From contig DFMV01000049.1 in NCBI GenBank assembly GCA_002375765.1, positions 1 through 46,944 on the forward strand: a DNA stretch of 46,944 bases, read 5' to 3'. The position numbers were made by a program, and so were the translations under genes. This document shows positions 1 to 9,066 of this stretch, piece by piece. The stretch is from Rhizobiales bacterium UBA3584. Its GTDB lineage: Bacteria > Pseudomonadota > Alphaproteobacteria > Rhizobiales > Devosiaceae. The notes beneath the pieces are model-generated. The model worked only from the letters and a program-made list of their open reading frames with translations, had not been told where the DNA came from and did not search any database. Each line of letters opens with the position of its first letter. Position 1 is the first letter of the stretch.

Positions 1-233
1 CGCGAAACCTTGCGGTCGGCCATGTTCTTGTGGAACACGCCCTTGCCGGCAGCGCGCTGCAGTTCGGGTTCGGCGGCGCGCAGCGCGGCTGCGGCAGCTG
101 CCTGGTCGCCCGAAGCAATCGCTTCTTCAACCTTGCGCAGATAGGTGCGAACGCGGCTGCGGCGCGCCGTGTTCTTGGCGGTCCGGGCTTCGATCTTGCG
201 GGCGGCCTTCTTGGCCGAAGTGGTATTTGCCAT
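1..233 (-). CDS. rpsT: 30S ribosomal protein S20 (3' end outside window)
   Basis: S20 binds 16S rRNA early in 30S assembly. About 77 N-terminal residues are visible, beginning [13 protein letters not shown] and continuing with the Ala/Lys/Arg-rich helices typical of S20 (family length about 88), so only the last few residues lie beyond the window edge. The ATG (complement of 231-233) is preceded by a GAGG ribosome-binding site. Its neighbour mutM is on the same strand upstream. In rhizobial genomes rpsT often lies next to dnaA, so the origin region may be to the left; that is inference. Confidence 0.95.
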   Translation of the reverse strand, partial: MANTTSAKKAARKIEARTAKNTARRSRVRTYLRKVEEAIASGDQAAAAAALRAAEPELQRAAGKGVFHKNMADRKVS

Positions 234-368
234 TTTTTTAAATTCCTCGTGGCGGATATGCCTTGCGTGCTTGAACCCCTGGGGCAAGCACAACCGGAAC
301 GGGCGCCCCTTGCGGCGCGCCCAGCGAAGGCTGCTCTATAGAGAGCGGGGATTTGAGAGTCAAACGCT

Positions 369-1232
369 TTAGCGCTGGCACGCCGGGCAAAAAAATGTGC
401 TGCGCCCCGCTTGAACGATTCTTTCTGTCGTTCCGCCGCATCCCGGCCTCGGGCAGGGATCATCCTCATGGCCATACACCGCAAAGGAGTGCTGGAAATA
501 GCCCGGTTGGCCGTCCGCCTTTGCAAAATCCTTGAGCGTCGAGCCCCCCGCCGCGATCGCCGCCGCCAGCACCTGCCGGATTGCCGCCACGAGCTTTTCG
601 ATCTCGCCGCCATTGAGTGTGCCGCCGGCCCGTCGCGGTTCGATTCCGCTCAGATACAGTGCCTCGCACACATAGATATTGCCCAGCCCGGCGATCACCC
701 GCTGGTCGAGCAGCACCGTCTTGATCGGCCCCTTCTTGTTTTTCAGCCTTTGCGCCAGATAGGGCGCGCTCAGATCGTTCCCCAAGGGTTCAGGACCCAG
801 AGAATCGGTGAACGGGTTGGCCGCCCCGGGCGCAAACAGGTCCATGAACCCGAACCGGCGCGGATCGCTATAGGATAGAGTAACGCGCCCGCGCGAAGGA
901 TGGGTGAGGCTCGCCACCACATGAACATGCTTGCCGGTGCCATCGCCCTTGTTGAGACGGCTCGCCTCGTCGAGCGGCCGGTCGGCGACGAGAAACGCCC
1001 CGGTCATCCCCAGATGAGAGAGCCACGCTCCGCCATCCGAGAGCGTCGCGATCAGATATTTGGCCCGCCGCCCAAGATGGGTGATCGTCTGTCCTTCGAG
1101 CCGGGAAACGAACCCCTCGGGAAACGGAAACCGCAGGTCGGGACGGTTGAGCGTGACGCTCTCGATCCGCGCGCCCTCGATGAAGGGGGCCAGTCCGCGC
1201 CGCACGGTTTCAACTTCGGGCAATTCGGGCAT
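369..1232 (-). CDS. mutM: Formamidopyrimidine-DNA glycosylase (Fpg/MutM)
   Basis: A bifunctional base-excision-repair glycosylase/AP lyase that removes 8-oxoguanine and ring-opened purines. The protein begins MPELPEVETVRRGL; after Met removal the N-terminal Pro is the catalytic nucleophile and the next Glu is also catalytic, so the ATG at 1230-1232 is chosen over the in-frame GTG nine bases upstream. The C-terminus has the family zinc finger (Cys-x4-Cys ... Cys-x2-Cys in the last 30 residues, ending CPACQR). Length 287 residues is normal. It diverges from ubiE across a 125 bp gap. Confidence 0.96.
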   Translation of the reverse strand: MPELPEVETVRRGLAPFIEGARIESVTLNRPDLRFPFPEGFVSRLEGQTITHLGRRAKYLIATLSDGGAWLSHLGMTGAFLVADRPLDEASRLNKGDGTGKHVHVVASLTHPSRGRVTLSYSDPRRFGFMDLFAPGAANPFTDSLGPEPLGNDLSAPYLAQRLKNKKGPIKTVLLDQRVIAGLGNIYVCEALYLSGIEPRRAGGTLNGGEIEKLVAAIRQVLAAAIAAGGSTLKDFAKADGQPGYFQHSFAVYGHEDDPCPRPGCGGTTERIVQAGRSTFFCPACQR

Positions 1233-1357
1233 GAATTTCACTCAAGTTCATACATTTTGCCGCCAGTGTTTGCGACGATTTCGCCAAAGCTCTACACCTT
1301 GCGTTATCGATCGGCCAAGCCCATAACCGGGCTGTCAGCCAAGCAGAGAGGCGCGAG

Positions 1358-2122
1358 ATGACCGACAACGCTCAAACCACCCATTTCGGAACGCGCACCG
1401 TCCCGCTGGGCGAAAAGCAGGGCCTGGTCAACGATGTCTTCCATAAGGTGGCCTCGCGCTACGATCTGATGAACGATCTGATGAGCGGTGGAATCCATAG
1501 AGTTTGGAAGGACCTGATGGTCGCCCGCCTCGCCCCGCCCCGCTCCGGGTCGCGCGATTACAGAGTGCTCGACATGGCCGGCGGCACCGGCGACGTCGCC
1601 ATGCGCATCCTCAATGCCAGCCATGGTTATGCCAGGGTCACGGTCTCCGACATCAATGCCGACATGCTCGCCGTCGGCGCCGAACGCGCCAAGTCCTGGC
1701 GCTATCCGGCCAATGTCGATTTCGTTGAGGCCAATGCCGAAGAATTGCCGTTTGAAAACAACAGTTTCGATGCCTACACCATCGCCTTCGGCATCCGCAA
1801 CGTACCCCGCATCGACAAGGCGTTGAGCGAAGCGCACAGGGTTCTCAAACGCGGCGGCCGCATTCTGGTGCTCGAATTTTCCAAAGTCGATGTGCCGGTA
1901 CTCGACAAGATCTACGATCTCTTTTCCGATCACCTCATTCCGCCCATGGGCAAGATGGTGACCGGCGATGCCCAGCCCTATCAGTACCTCGTTGAATCCA
2001 TTCGCAACTTCCCCGATCCGACCACATTCTCGACCATGATCGAAACCGCCGGCTTCAAGCGCGTTACCCACACCGCGCTTTCCGGCAATATCGCCGCTCT
2101 TCACGGGGGCTGGAAACTCTGA
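1358..2122 (+). CDS. ubiE: Ubiquinone/menaquinone biosynthesis C-methyltransferase UbiE
   Basis: SAM-dependent C-methyltransferase acting on the benzoquinol ring in ubiquinone synthesis. The 254-residue protein has the family N-terminus ([17 protein letters not shown], residues 24-40), the SAM-binding motif LDMAGGTGD (71-79), and the later motif IAFGIRNV. The ATG follows a GAGGCGCGAG ribosome-binding site. ubiB starts two bases after the stop, so the two are almost certainly co-transcribed, followed by coaBC. Confidence 0.96.
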   Translation: MTDNAQTTHFGTRTVPLGEKQGLVNDVFHKVASRYDLMNDLMSGGIHRVWKDLMVARLAPPRSGSRDYRVLDMAGGTGDVAMRILNASHGYARVTVSDINADMLAVGAERAKSWRYPANVDFVEANAEELPFENNSFDAYTIAFGIRNVPRIDKALSEAHRVLKRGGRILVLEFSKVDVPVLDKIYDLFSDHLIPPMGKMVTGDAQPYQYLVESIRNFPDPTTFSTMIETAGFKRVTHTALSGNIAALHGGWKL

Positions 2123-2124
2123 CC

Positions 2125-3672
2125 ATGGGGCTTGGGACCTATCTAAGGCTCGCACGGGCCGGCTTTGTTCTGGCCCGCGAGGGCGCGCTCTCGCTCGCCG
2201 AGGGCCACCCCATTCCGCCGTCCGCCAAGCTGCTGGTCGGCATTGGCCGACTGATCGAAAAGCGCGATGTGCGCAAGACCGGTCGCGTCACGCGGCTGGC
2301 CAACGCCCTGACCCGGCTCGGCCCGGTCTATGTCAAGCTTGGCCAGGTTCTCGCCACCCGGCGCGACATCGTCGGGTTTGAAATCGCTTCCGATCTCGCC
2401 GCTCTACAGGACGCGCTGCCCCCGTTCGATGAAAAGCTCGTCCCCGGCCTCCTCGCCGAAGCGCTGGGCGAAAAGGCCGCAGCGCTCAAGGACATTTCCC
2501 CGCCCCTCGCCGCCGCCTCGATCGCCCAGGTCCACAAGGCCCGGCTCCAAACGCCGCAGGGCGAGCGCTTCGTCGCCGTCAAGCTCCTGCGCCCCAAAAT
2601 CCGCGAGCGTTTTGCCCGCGATCTCGATGGGCTTTATGCCCTGGCCGGGGTTGCCGAGCGGTTCATGCCCGCCACGCGGCGCTTCAATGGCAAGAAGGTC
2701 GTCGATGCGCTGGCTCGCTCGGCCATGCTCGAGATGGATCTGCGCATGGAAGCGGCCGCCATGTCCGAGCTTGCCGACAATCTGGGCGATGACGGCGATT
2801 TTCGGGTCCCCGATGTATTCTGGGAACAGACCGGGCGCTCGGTCCTCACCACCGGCTGGATCGACGCCATCCCCATCCGCGAGGTCGAAAAGATCGAAGC
2901 GGCGGGCATGGACCGCAAAAAGCTTGCCGCGGGCCTGATCCAGAGCTTTTTGCGCCAGGCCATCCGCGACGGATTTTTTCACGCCGACATGCACCCGGGC
3001 AATCTGTTTGCCGACCCGAAAACCGGCGGCATCGTCGCCGTCGATTTCGGCATCATGGGTCGGATCGGCAAGCGTGAGCAGCGCTTCCTTGCCGAAATCC
3101 TCTATGGCTTCATCACCCGCGATTATTACCGCGTGGCCGAACTGCACCTCGATATCGGCTATGTGCCGCAAACCCACACCATCGACGATTTCGCCCAGGC
3201 CATCCGGGCCATCGGCGAACCGCTGGTCGGGCGCGGCGCCGATGAGATTTCCATGGCGCGGGTTCTGGCCCAGCTGATCGAGGTGACCGAGCTGTTCGAC
3301 ATGACCGCCCGGCCCGAACTGGTTCTGCTGCAAAAAAACATGGTGCTGGCCGAAGGCACCGCCCGCCTGCTCGATCCGCAATTCAACATGTGGACCGCCG
3401 CCGAACCGGTGGTTGGCGAATGGGTGCGCCGCGCGGTCGGGCCCCAGGGCAAGCTCGAAATCGCCAAAGAGCCCATCGACGAGGCGCTCGACCTGGCCAG
3501 GCGGCTCCCTGATCTGGGCCGCCGCGCCGAGCGCGTTCTGACCCGGCTCGAAGCCGACCAGATGCGTCAGGACAAAACGGACCCGTTGATCGAAACCCTC
3601 AAATGGGGGAGCCTTGCAACAATCGTTCTGGCGATCATCAGTCTGATCGCCCATCTGGGAGGCGCGCTGTGA
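2125..3672 (+). CDS. ubiB: UbiB/ADCK-family atypical kinase for ubiquinone synthesis
   Basis: A membrane-associated ABC1/ADCK protein-kinase-like ATPase required for ubiquinone biosynthesis. It shows the family KxGQ motif (KLGQ, residues 71-74), the catalytic-loop segment HADMHPGNLF and the metal-binding VDFGIMGRIG, and ends in a hydrophobic helix (ATIVLAIISLIAHLGG) that anchors it to the membrane. Length 515 is typical. It is sandwiched between ubiE (2 bp gap) and coaBC (4 bp overlap), consistent with one operon. Confidence 0.95.
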   Translation: MGLGTYLRLARAGFVLAREGALSLAEGHPIPPSAKLLVGIGRLIEKRDVRKTGRVTRLANALTRLGPVYVKLGQVLATRRDIVGFEIASDLAALQDALPPFDEKLVPGLLAEALGEKAAALKDISPPLAAASIAQVHKARLQTPQGERFVAVKLLRPKIRERFARDLDGLYALAGVAERFMPATRRFNGKKVVDALARSAMLEMDLRMEAAAMSELADNLGDDGDFRVPDVFWEQTGRSVLTTGWIDAIPIREVEKIEAAGMDRKKLAAGLIQSFLRQAIRDGFFHADMHPGNLFADPKTGGIVAVDFGIMGRIGKREQRFLAEILYGFITRDYYRVAELHLDIGYVPQTHTIDDFAQAIRAIGEPLVGRGADEISMARVLAQLIEVTELFDMTARPELVLLQKNMVLAEGTARLLDPQFNMWTAAEPVVGEWVRRAVGPQGKLEIAKEPIDEALDLARRLPDLGRRAERVLTRLEADQMRQDKTDPLIETLKWGSLATIVLAIISLIAHLGGAL

Positions 3673-4892
3673 GTGTTGCCGGCAAGCACATCCTCTTGAT
3701 CATTTCGGGCGGCATAGCCGCCTACAAGGCCATCACGCTGATCCGTCTGATCCAGAAAGCGGGCGGAACGGTGCAGGTGATTTTGACACAAGGGGCAAAA
3801 CAGTTTGTTTCTCCCCTGACCATTTCAACGCTGTGCGGCCGCCCGGCCCTGTCCGACCTTTTCGATCTGACCCGCGAGGCCGAGATCGGCCATATAGAGC
3901 TTTCCCGCTCGGCCGATCTGGTCGTTGTCGCGCCGGCTACTGCCAACATCCTGGCGCGCATGGCCAACGGGCTGGCCGACGATCTGGCCACCACCTGCCT
4001 TCTGGCCACCATCACTCCGGTGCTCGCCGCTCCGGCCATGAATGTGCGCATGTGGGAAGCGCCCTCAACCCGGCGCAACATCGAAACGCTGCGCCGCGAT
4101 GGCATAGCCTTTGTCGGCCCCGAAGAGGGTGATATGGCCTGCGGCGAATTCGGCGCGGGCCGCATGGCCGAACCCGAAGATATTCTCGCCGCCATCACCG
4201 ATCACTTCTCCCATGGACCCGGACCGCGACCTCTGGAGGGCAAGACGGTCATCGTCACCTCCGGGCCCACCCGCGAGCCGATCGATCCGGTGCGCTACAT
4301 CTCCAACGCGTCCTCGGGCCGCCAGGGCACCGCCATTGCCGAAGCGCTCGCGTCACAGGGTGCTATCGTCAAATTCGTCACTGGCCCGGCCGAATATTCA
4401 AAGCCCAAAGGCTGCGAAATCATCCCGGTTGAAACCGCCGTCGAAATGGAAGCGGCAGTCACCGCCGCGCTGCCCGCCGATGCGGCGATCTTTACCGCAG
4501 CCGTTGCCGACTGGCGCGTTGCCGAGCCCGCCGACGCCAAGCTGAAAAAGGATGGGTCGGGTGCTGCGCCTGAACTCGATTTTGTCGCCAACCCCGATAT
4601 CCTCGCTTCGGTCTCCCACCTCCCTGCGGGCGAACGCCCCAATCTGGTCATTGGCTTTGCCGCCGAAACGGGAAACCTTGAAACCCACGCCCGAAACAAA
4701 CTGGCGCGCAAGGGCTGCGATTGGCTTCTCGCCAATGATGTAAGCCCGGGAACCGGCGTTTTCGGCGGCGCCGACACCCGCATTCTGTTTCTCGATGGCA
4801 CCGGCACCGATGATTGGGGTCCGCAATCGAAAGCCGCCGTGGCCGAGAAACTTGCGGACCGGATCGCGAAACATTTTGCCGGCGGCAACTGA
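3669..4892 (+). CDS. coaBC: Bifunctional phosphopantothenoylcysteine decarboxylase / phosphopantothenate-cysteine ligase
   Basis: Catalyses two consecutive steps of coenzyme A synthesis. The N-terminal flavoprotein half has SGGIAAYK and the PAMNVRMW substrate-recognition clamp; the C-terminal ligase half has TSGPTREPIDPVRYISN. The GTG at 3669 overlaps the ubiB stop in a GTGA arrangement and places the flavoprotein start correctly; an in-frame ATG 66 bases upstream would give an unrelated Arg-rich extension inside ubiB. The resulting 407 residues match the family. Confidence 0.95.
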   Translation: MSVAGKHILLIISGGIAAYKAITLIRLIQKAGGTVQVILTQGAKQFVSPLTISTLCGRPALSDLFDLTREAEIGHIELSRSADLVVVAPATANILARMANGLADDLATTCLLATITPVLAAPAMNVRMWEAPSTRRNIETLRRDGIAFVGPEEGDMACGEFGAGRMAEPEDILAAITDHFSHGPGPRPLEGKTVIVTSGPTREPIDPVRYISNASSGRQGTAIAEALASQGAIVKFVTGPAEYSKPKGCEIIPVETAVEMEAAVTAALPADAAIFTAAVADWRVAEPADAKLKKDGSGAAPELDFVANPDILASVSHLPAGERPNLVIGFAAETGNLETHARNKLARKGCDWLLANDVSPGTGVFGGADTRILFLDGTGTDDWGPQSKAAVAEKLADRIAKHFAGGN

Positions 4893-4897
4893 GCCCG

Positions 4898-4952
4898 GAG
4901 TGCTTCCAGAATAAATGGACACCACTTATTCGGTTCGGAAGCGCGACAAACC
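4898..4952. repeat. Palindromic intergenic repeat, family A copy 1
   Basis: An imperfect palindrome whose outer arms are tgcttcc and ggaagcgcg and whose inner part reads aataaatgg...ccacttatt. It shares its order of motifs (gcgtttcc-aga-aa-tgg ... tattcggttcggaagcgcgac) with copies at 6107, 11212, 29719 and 31032. It lies directly downstream of the coaBC stop. Such REP-like elements occur in many rhizobial genomes. Confidence 0.75.
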
Positions 4953-5064
4953 GAAGAGCAAGAGAATTTTTGCGATTCGAAGAAGCGCAGAAATGCTCTG
5001 GCGTCTTGCAAAATCTGCTTGTTTCCGACCACAGTGCGCCAAACTGTTGAGGAAGGGATACCCG

Positions 5065-5658
5065 ATGACCATGACCACGATGACCCGTCTGGCCGGCGCC
5101 AGCGGCCTGGCCCTGCTGCTTACCGCATGCATGGACGTTTCGATGACTGTCGACGTGCAAAGCGAAACCGAGGCCGAGGCCACCATGGTCACCTCCATGG
5201 CCGCCGACATGGTCGAGATGATGAATGCCCAGGCCGAGGGTGGTGACGACGAATTCTGCGCCGAAGGCGAACTGATCGAAAATGGTGACATGATCGATTG
5301 CATCGTCGTTGAATCGGGTCCCTTTGACGAGCTCGAGTTCGATGCTGAAGAAGGAGAAGGCCCGGTGATCGAAGCCATTGGCGGCGGTCAGGTGCGCGTC
5401 ACCTTCCCCACCGGCGATCTCGCCGCCTCGCTTGATGAAAGCATGGGCGAGGAACAGGACCCCCAGATGCAGGCGATGATCAGCTCGATGTTTGAGGGCC
5501 ACGCCATCACCCTTGCGGTCGCCGGCGGCACCATCGTGGACACCAACATGGAAATTTCGGCCGATGGCATGTCGGCAAGCTATGAAATTCCCTTTGTCGA
5601 TCTGTTCGCCGCGACCCTCGATATGCCCGAGGAAATCTACGCGGTCGTCCAGAAATAG
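5065..5658 (+). CDS. Predicted outer-membrane or periplasmic lipoprotein of unknown function
   Basis: The ATG at 5065 follows a GAGGAAGGG ribosome-binding site and gives a clean lipoprotein signal peptide (TRLAGASGLALLLTACMD): the LTAC lipobox predicts lipidation of the Cys. The mature protein, about 180 residues, is strongly acidic and Met-rich, with a VSMTVDVQSE strand after the lipobox and an acidic FDAEEGEG stretch mid-protein. I do not recognise a named family with confidence. The frame is open further upstream to 4915, but that extension is translated repeat sequence. dut follows after 3 bases. Confidence 0.8.
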   Translation: MTMTTMTRLAGASGLALLLTACMDVSMTVDVQSETEAEATMVTSMAADMVEMMNAQAEGGDDEFCAEGELIENGDMIDCIVVESGPFDELEFDAEEGEGPVIEAIGGGQVRVTFPTGDLAASLDESMGEEQDPQMQAMISSMFEGHAITLAVAGGTIVDTNMEISADGMSASYEIPFVDLFAATLDMPEEIYAVVQK

Positions 5659-5661
5659 GCC

Positions 5662-6108
5662 ATGACAGTCAGGTTCAAATGGCTTGAGCATGGGCGGGGC
5701 CTGCCCCTGCCCATGCGCCAGAGCACGGCGGCATCGGGCTATGATCTTGCAGCCGCGGTGGCCCAGGACGAGACCCTTGTCATTGCCCCCGGCGCCTTTG
5801 CGCTGGTGCCCTGCGGTTTCGCGCTGGCCCTGCCGGTCGGTTACGAGGCCCAGATCCGGCCGCGCTCTGGTCTTGCCGCCCGGCTCGGTGTTACCGTGCT
5901 CAATGCGCCCGGTACGGTCGACGCCGATTACCGCGGGGAGGTCAAGGCCATCCTCGTCAATCATGGCCCTGATCCGTTCGATATACGGCGTGGCGACAGG
6001 ATCGCCCAGATGGTGATTGCCGCCGTGCCCGATATCGCGCTTTTGGAAGTGGACGAACTCGAGGAGACCGAACGTGGCACTGGTGGATTTGGCTCGACGG
6101 GGACCTAG
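5662..6108 (+). CDS. dut: Deoxyuridine 5'-triphosphate nucleotidohydrolase (dUTPase)
   Basis: Hydrolyses dUTP to dUMP, keeping uracil out of DNA and feeding dTMP synthesis. All five trimeric-dUTPase motifs are present in order: ASGYDL (1), PRSGLAA (2), [11 protein letters not shown] (3), RGDRIAQMV (4) and [10 protein letters not shown] (5). Length 148 is normal. In rhizobia dut is commonly found just downstream of coaBC, as here, with a lipoprotein gene interposed. A palindromic repeat begins at the stop codon. Confidence 0.96.
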   Translation: MTVRFKWLEHGRGLPLPMRQSTAASGYDLAAAVAQDETLVIAPGAFALVPCGFALALPVGYEAQIRPRSGLAARLGVTVLNAPGTVDADYRGEVKAILVNHGPDPFDIRRGDRIAQMVIAAVPDIALLEVDELEETERGTGGFGSTGT

Positions 6109-6183
6109 AGCGTTTCCAGAAAAAGCATGTCCTCGACCCCGATCGGGGATGCGAACCGCTTTTTCGGTTCGGAAGCGCGACCA
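6107..6183. repeat. Palindromic intergenic repeat, family A copy 2
   Basis: Outer arms are agcgtttcc and ggaagcgcg; this copy is longer than the others because of an internal hairpin (tcctcgaccccgatcgggga). It starts within the dut stop codon and runs into the start of the next coding sequence, so the ATG at 6149 and the residues FSVRKRD of the next protein are encoded by the repeat. The same residues appear in the open frame through copy 1, showing the shared sequence. Confidence 0.75.
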
Positions 6184-6898
6184 CCTTAAATGGCTTGGCC
6201 TTGCCCTCGCTTTCGCAGCGGCCGTACCCGCTTTCGCTGGTGACAGCGCCCAGTTCGATGCCATCGGCTATTCCCAAGACGGGCGATACTTCGCCTTCGA
6301 GCAGTTCGGCATTCAGGATGGCTCGGGCTTTGCTTATGCGGAAATTTTCCTGATCGATCTTTCCATCGACAGTTTCGTGGGCGGCGCGCCGTTCGATGTC
6401 CGTATCGATACCGAAATGGCCCCGGTCGCCGACGCCCGCGCCCAGGCGCATGCGGAGGCGGCAAAGGCCCTTGCCGAATTCGGCATCTCCCGTCCCGCTG
6501 TTCCCCTGGCCCTGCGCGGCGACGGCGAGTTGGGCGATGATGGGCTGTCGATTTCTTACGGCATTCCCAGCTATGGCCTTGCCGAAATCTCGGGCGAATA
6601 CACGCTGAACCTCGAAATCTTCAAGGCGCCATCATCCCAGGATTGCGAATTCTTCGAAGGCACCCCGATGGGCGTCGCGGTGATGCGGCAGGCCGACGGC
6701 ATCACCCAAGAGATTTATCGCGACACAAGCGTGCCCGCTTCACGCCACTGCGTCATCACCTATAAATTCTACGGAATCTTCAACCCGTTCGACTCCTGGG
6801 ACAATGCATCTTCCGTTGCCGTGCTTTCCGTCTGGTCGCACGGGTTCGAAGGGCCTGACCGGCGCTTCATCGCGTTGCCGGTTGGGGATGTTCAATAA
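6149..6898 (+). CDS. Predicted secreted protein, DUF2259 family
   Basis: The protein has a positively charged N-terminus (VRKRDHLKW), a hydrophobic core (LGLALAFAAAVPAFA) and a likely signal-peptidase site after AFA, so it is exported. The mature part begins with the FDAIGYSQDGRYFAFEQFG segment that I associate with DUF2259 secreted proteins; its function is unknown. The first in-frame ATG with a usable signal peptide lies inside a palindromic repeat and its ribosome-binding site is weak, so the start is uncertain. The 3' end overlaps the next gene by 11 bases, implying coupling. Confidence 0.75.
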   Translation: MRTAFSVRKRDHLKWLGLALAFAAAVPAFAGDSAQFDAIGYSQDGRYFAFEQFGIQDGSGFAYAEIFLIDLSIDSFVGGAPFDVRIDTEMAPVADARAQAHAEAAKALAEFGISRPAVPLALRGDGELGDDGLSISYGIPSYGLAEISGEYTLNLEIFKAPSSQDCEFFEGTPMGVAVMRQADGITQEIYRDTSVPASRHCVITYKFYGIFNPFDSWDNASSVAVLSVWSHGFEGPDRRFIALPVGDVQ

Positions 6899-7640
6899 GG
6901 TGGTTTTAACGCCCGCTCAGTCGGCCCGCTACGCCCGCCATATCGTGCTCAAGGATATGGGCGGCGCCGGTCAGCAAAGGCTCAGCGCGGCCAATGTGGT
7001 GATTGTCGGTGCCGGCGGGTTGGGCGTGCCGGTGATCGCCTATCTTGCCGGAGCCGGGATCGGAAAGCTCACCATCATCGACCCCGATAGCGTGTCGCTC
7101 TCCAATCTTTCCCGGCAGGTGATCTATTCGGACGCCGATCTGGACACGCCCAAAGCTCAGGCGGCCGCACGGTTCGCCGCACGACTCAATCCCGAGATCG
7201 CGCCGTCGGCCCAGGTTGAGAGCCTCACGCCGGACAATGCAAAAGATCTTCTGGCTGGCGCCGATCTGGTTGTGGAAGGCACTGACAGCTTCGCCGCCAA
7301 GCGCGCGGTGGCCGCGGTCTGCGCGGATCTGAAGATCCCCCTCGTCACCGGCGCTCTTGGCCCCTTCGACGGCTCGATCACTGTCCTGGCGCCGTTCCTC
7401 AAGCGCGAAGACGGCACCCATTGGCCAGATTTCGCTTCCCTCTATCCGGTCGATCCCACCCCCGAGGACAGCCCGCCCTGCGAGCTTGTCGGTGTTCTCA
7501 ACGTTCTCCCCGGAATCGTGGGCACCATGATGGCCAACGAGGCCATCAAATACCTCGCCGGTTTCGGCGAACCGCTTCTGGGAAAGCTTCTGATCTACTC
7601 CGCCCGCACCGGCGAGAGCCGGATCATGAGTTACAGATAG
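6888..7640 (+). CDS. HesA/MoeB/ThiF-family adenylyltransferase
   Basis: An E1-like enzyme that adenylates the C-terminal Gly-Gly of a sulfur-carrier protein (MoaD or ThiS type) in molybdopterin or thiamine synthesis. It has the N-terminal RYARHIVLKDMGGAGQQRL segment, the nucleotide motif VGAGGLGVPV, the R in NLSRQV and the EGTDSFAAKRAV loop. The zinc CxxC pairs of E. coli MoeB are absent; a single Cys in the SPPCELVGVL segment aligns with the conserved active-site Cys. The ATG at 6888 is preferred to one at 6804, which would add unrelated residues read through the upstream gene. Confidence 0.88.
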   Translation: MFNKVVLTPAQSARYARHIVLKDMGGAGQQRLSAANVVIVGAGGLGVPVIAYLAGAGIGKLTIIDPDSVSLSNLSRQVIYSDADLDTPKAQAAARFAARLNPEIAPSAQVESLTPDNAKDLLAGADLVVEGTDSFAAKRAVAAVCADLKIPLVTGALGPFDGSITVLAPFLKREDGTHWPDFASLYPVDPTPEDSPPCELVGVLNVLPGIVGTMMANEAIKYLAGFGEPLLGKLLIYSARTGESRIMSYR

Positions 7641-7696
7641 CGGGCTGCCGCTTTACCATCGCGCGATTGCCACCGCGGACGAGCGCAGCGAGGACC

Positions 7697-7792
7697 TCGG
7701 CGACCGTTCGCCGCCCCGCCGGAGGGCCAGCGAATGTCATAGGGCGGTTTTGGCCCGTCATGACTTTCGCGGTGCGGCCCGTGAGGCAGAAA
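7697..7792. repeat. Structured dispersed repeat, family B partial copy
   Basis: The right half of the element seen at 38929 and 39397. It holds the hairpin ggcga-ccgt-tcgcc (7699-7712) and the second hairpin gtcat...atgac (7736-7764), then the common end gtgaggcagaaa, which abuts the fabB stop codon. The stem bases differ from other copies but remain paired. The remaining 7641-7696 has no recognisable feature. Confidence 0.75.
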
Positions 7793-9019
7793 TCAGGCCT
7801 CGGGATGCTTGAACACCAGCGTTGCGTTGGTTCCGCCAAACCCGAAACTGTTAGACAGCACGACGCCCAGATCCACATTGTCGCGACGCTGGCGCAGGAT
7901 CGGCATGTCGGCAAAATCGGGATCGAGGGTTTCGATATTGGCGCTCTCGCAGATAAAGCGGTTCTGCATCATCAGAAGCGAATAGATGCATTCCTGCACG
8001 CCCGTCGCGCCCAGCGAATGCCCGGTCAGCGACTTGGTGGCCGACAGCGGCGGGCACTTGTCCTCATTGCCGAACACTTCGCGCAGCGCCTCGATTTCCT
8101 TGCGGTCACCCACCGGGGTCGAAGTGGCGTGCGGGTTGATATAGTCGATGGGCGCCTTGACCGTTTCAAGCGCCAACCGCATGCAGCGCACCGCGCCCTC
8201 GCCCGAAGGGGCCACCATGTCGTAGCCGTCCGAGGTCGCGCCATAGCCGATCAGTTCGGCAATGATATTGGCGCCGCGCGCCTTGGCGTGTTCGTATTCC
8301 TCGAGCACCAGAACCCCGGCGCCCCCTGCAATCACGAACCCGTCGCGATTTGCGTCATAGGCGCGCGATGCCTTTTCGGGCGTATCGTTGAAATCCGAGC
8401 TCATGGCGCCCATGGCGTCGAACAGGTTCGACATGGACCAGTCGAGATCCTCGTGGCCGCCGGCAAAAACGATATCCTGCTTGCCCAGCTGGATCTGTTC
8501 GTACGCGTTCCCGATGCAGTGTTTCGACGTCGCGCAGGCCGAAGAGATCGAATAATTGACCCCAAGAATGCCATAGGCGGTGGCCAGCGTTGCCGAAGCG
8601 GTCGAACTCATCGCCTTGGGCACGGCGAGCGGGCCGATGCGCTTGGGGCTCTTTTTTTCGCGGGTGATGTCGGCAGCTTCAACCACTGCGCGTGTCGAAG
8701 GCCCGCCCGATCCCATAACAATACCCGTGCGCGGGTTCTTGACGTCTTTTTCCTCGAGCCCGGCCATTTCGATGGCCTGCTGCATGGCGATATAGTTCCA
8801 GGCGGCACCCTTGGCCATAAAGCGCGTGGTGCGCCGGTCGAGCACTTCAAACGGGTCGAGCGTGGGCGCGCCATGCACCTGGCAGCGAAAGCCCAGATCG
8901 ACATAATCGGACGCCCGGGAAATCCCCGGACGCGCGTTTTTAAGGCTGTCGAGCACCTCGTCGAGAGTGTTTCCGATCGAGGAGACGATCCCCATGCCGG
9001 TGACCACAACGCGCTTCAT
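7793..9019 (-). CDS. fabB: 3-oxoacyl-[acyl-carrier-protein] synthase I
   Basis: Condensing enzyme that elongates fatty acids, including the cis-3-decenoyl-ACP made by FabA, and so is needed for unsaturated fatty acids. It starts [16 protein letters not shown]; the catalytic triad is visible as Cys162 in SSACATSKH, His297 in [11 protein letters not shown] and His334 in [11 protein letters not shown], and it ends with the [11 protein letters not shown] motif. Length 408 is typical of FabB rather than FabF. It follows fabA by 47 bases on the same strand. Confidence 0.96.
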   Translation of the reverse strand: MKRVVVTGMGIVSSIGNTLDEVLDSLKNARPGISRASDYVDLGFRCQVHGAPTLDPFEVLDRRTTRFMAKGAAWNYIAMQQAIEMAGLEEKDVKNPRTGIVMGSGGPSTRAVVEAADITREKKSPKRIGPLAVPKAMSSTASATLATAYGILGVNYSISSACATSKHCIGNAYEQIQLGKQDIVFAGGHEDLDWSMSNLFDAMGAMSSDFNDTPEKASRAYDANRDGFVIAGGAGVLVLEEYEHAKARGANIIAELIGYGATSDGYDMVAPSGEGAVRCMRLALETVKAPIDYINPHATSTPVGDRKEIEALREVFGNEDKCPPLSATKSLTGHSLGATGVQECIYSLLMMQNRFICESANIETLDPDFADMPILRQRRDNVDLGVVLSNSFGFGGTNATLVFKHPEA

Positions 9020-9066
9020 TTATGCCCCTTGGTCTTTCTTGTCAGACGTAAAGTTCGGCCCAAAAC

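Noticed and set aside
4915..5064. Upstream extension of the lipoprotein frame
   Set aside because: It reads through family A repeat sequence and lacks a ribosome-binding site; the signal peptide starts at 5065.
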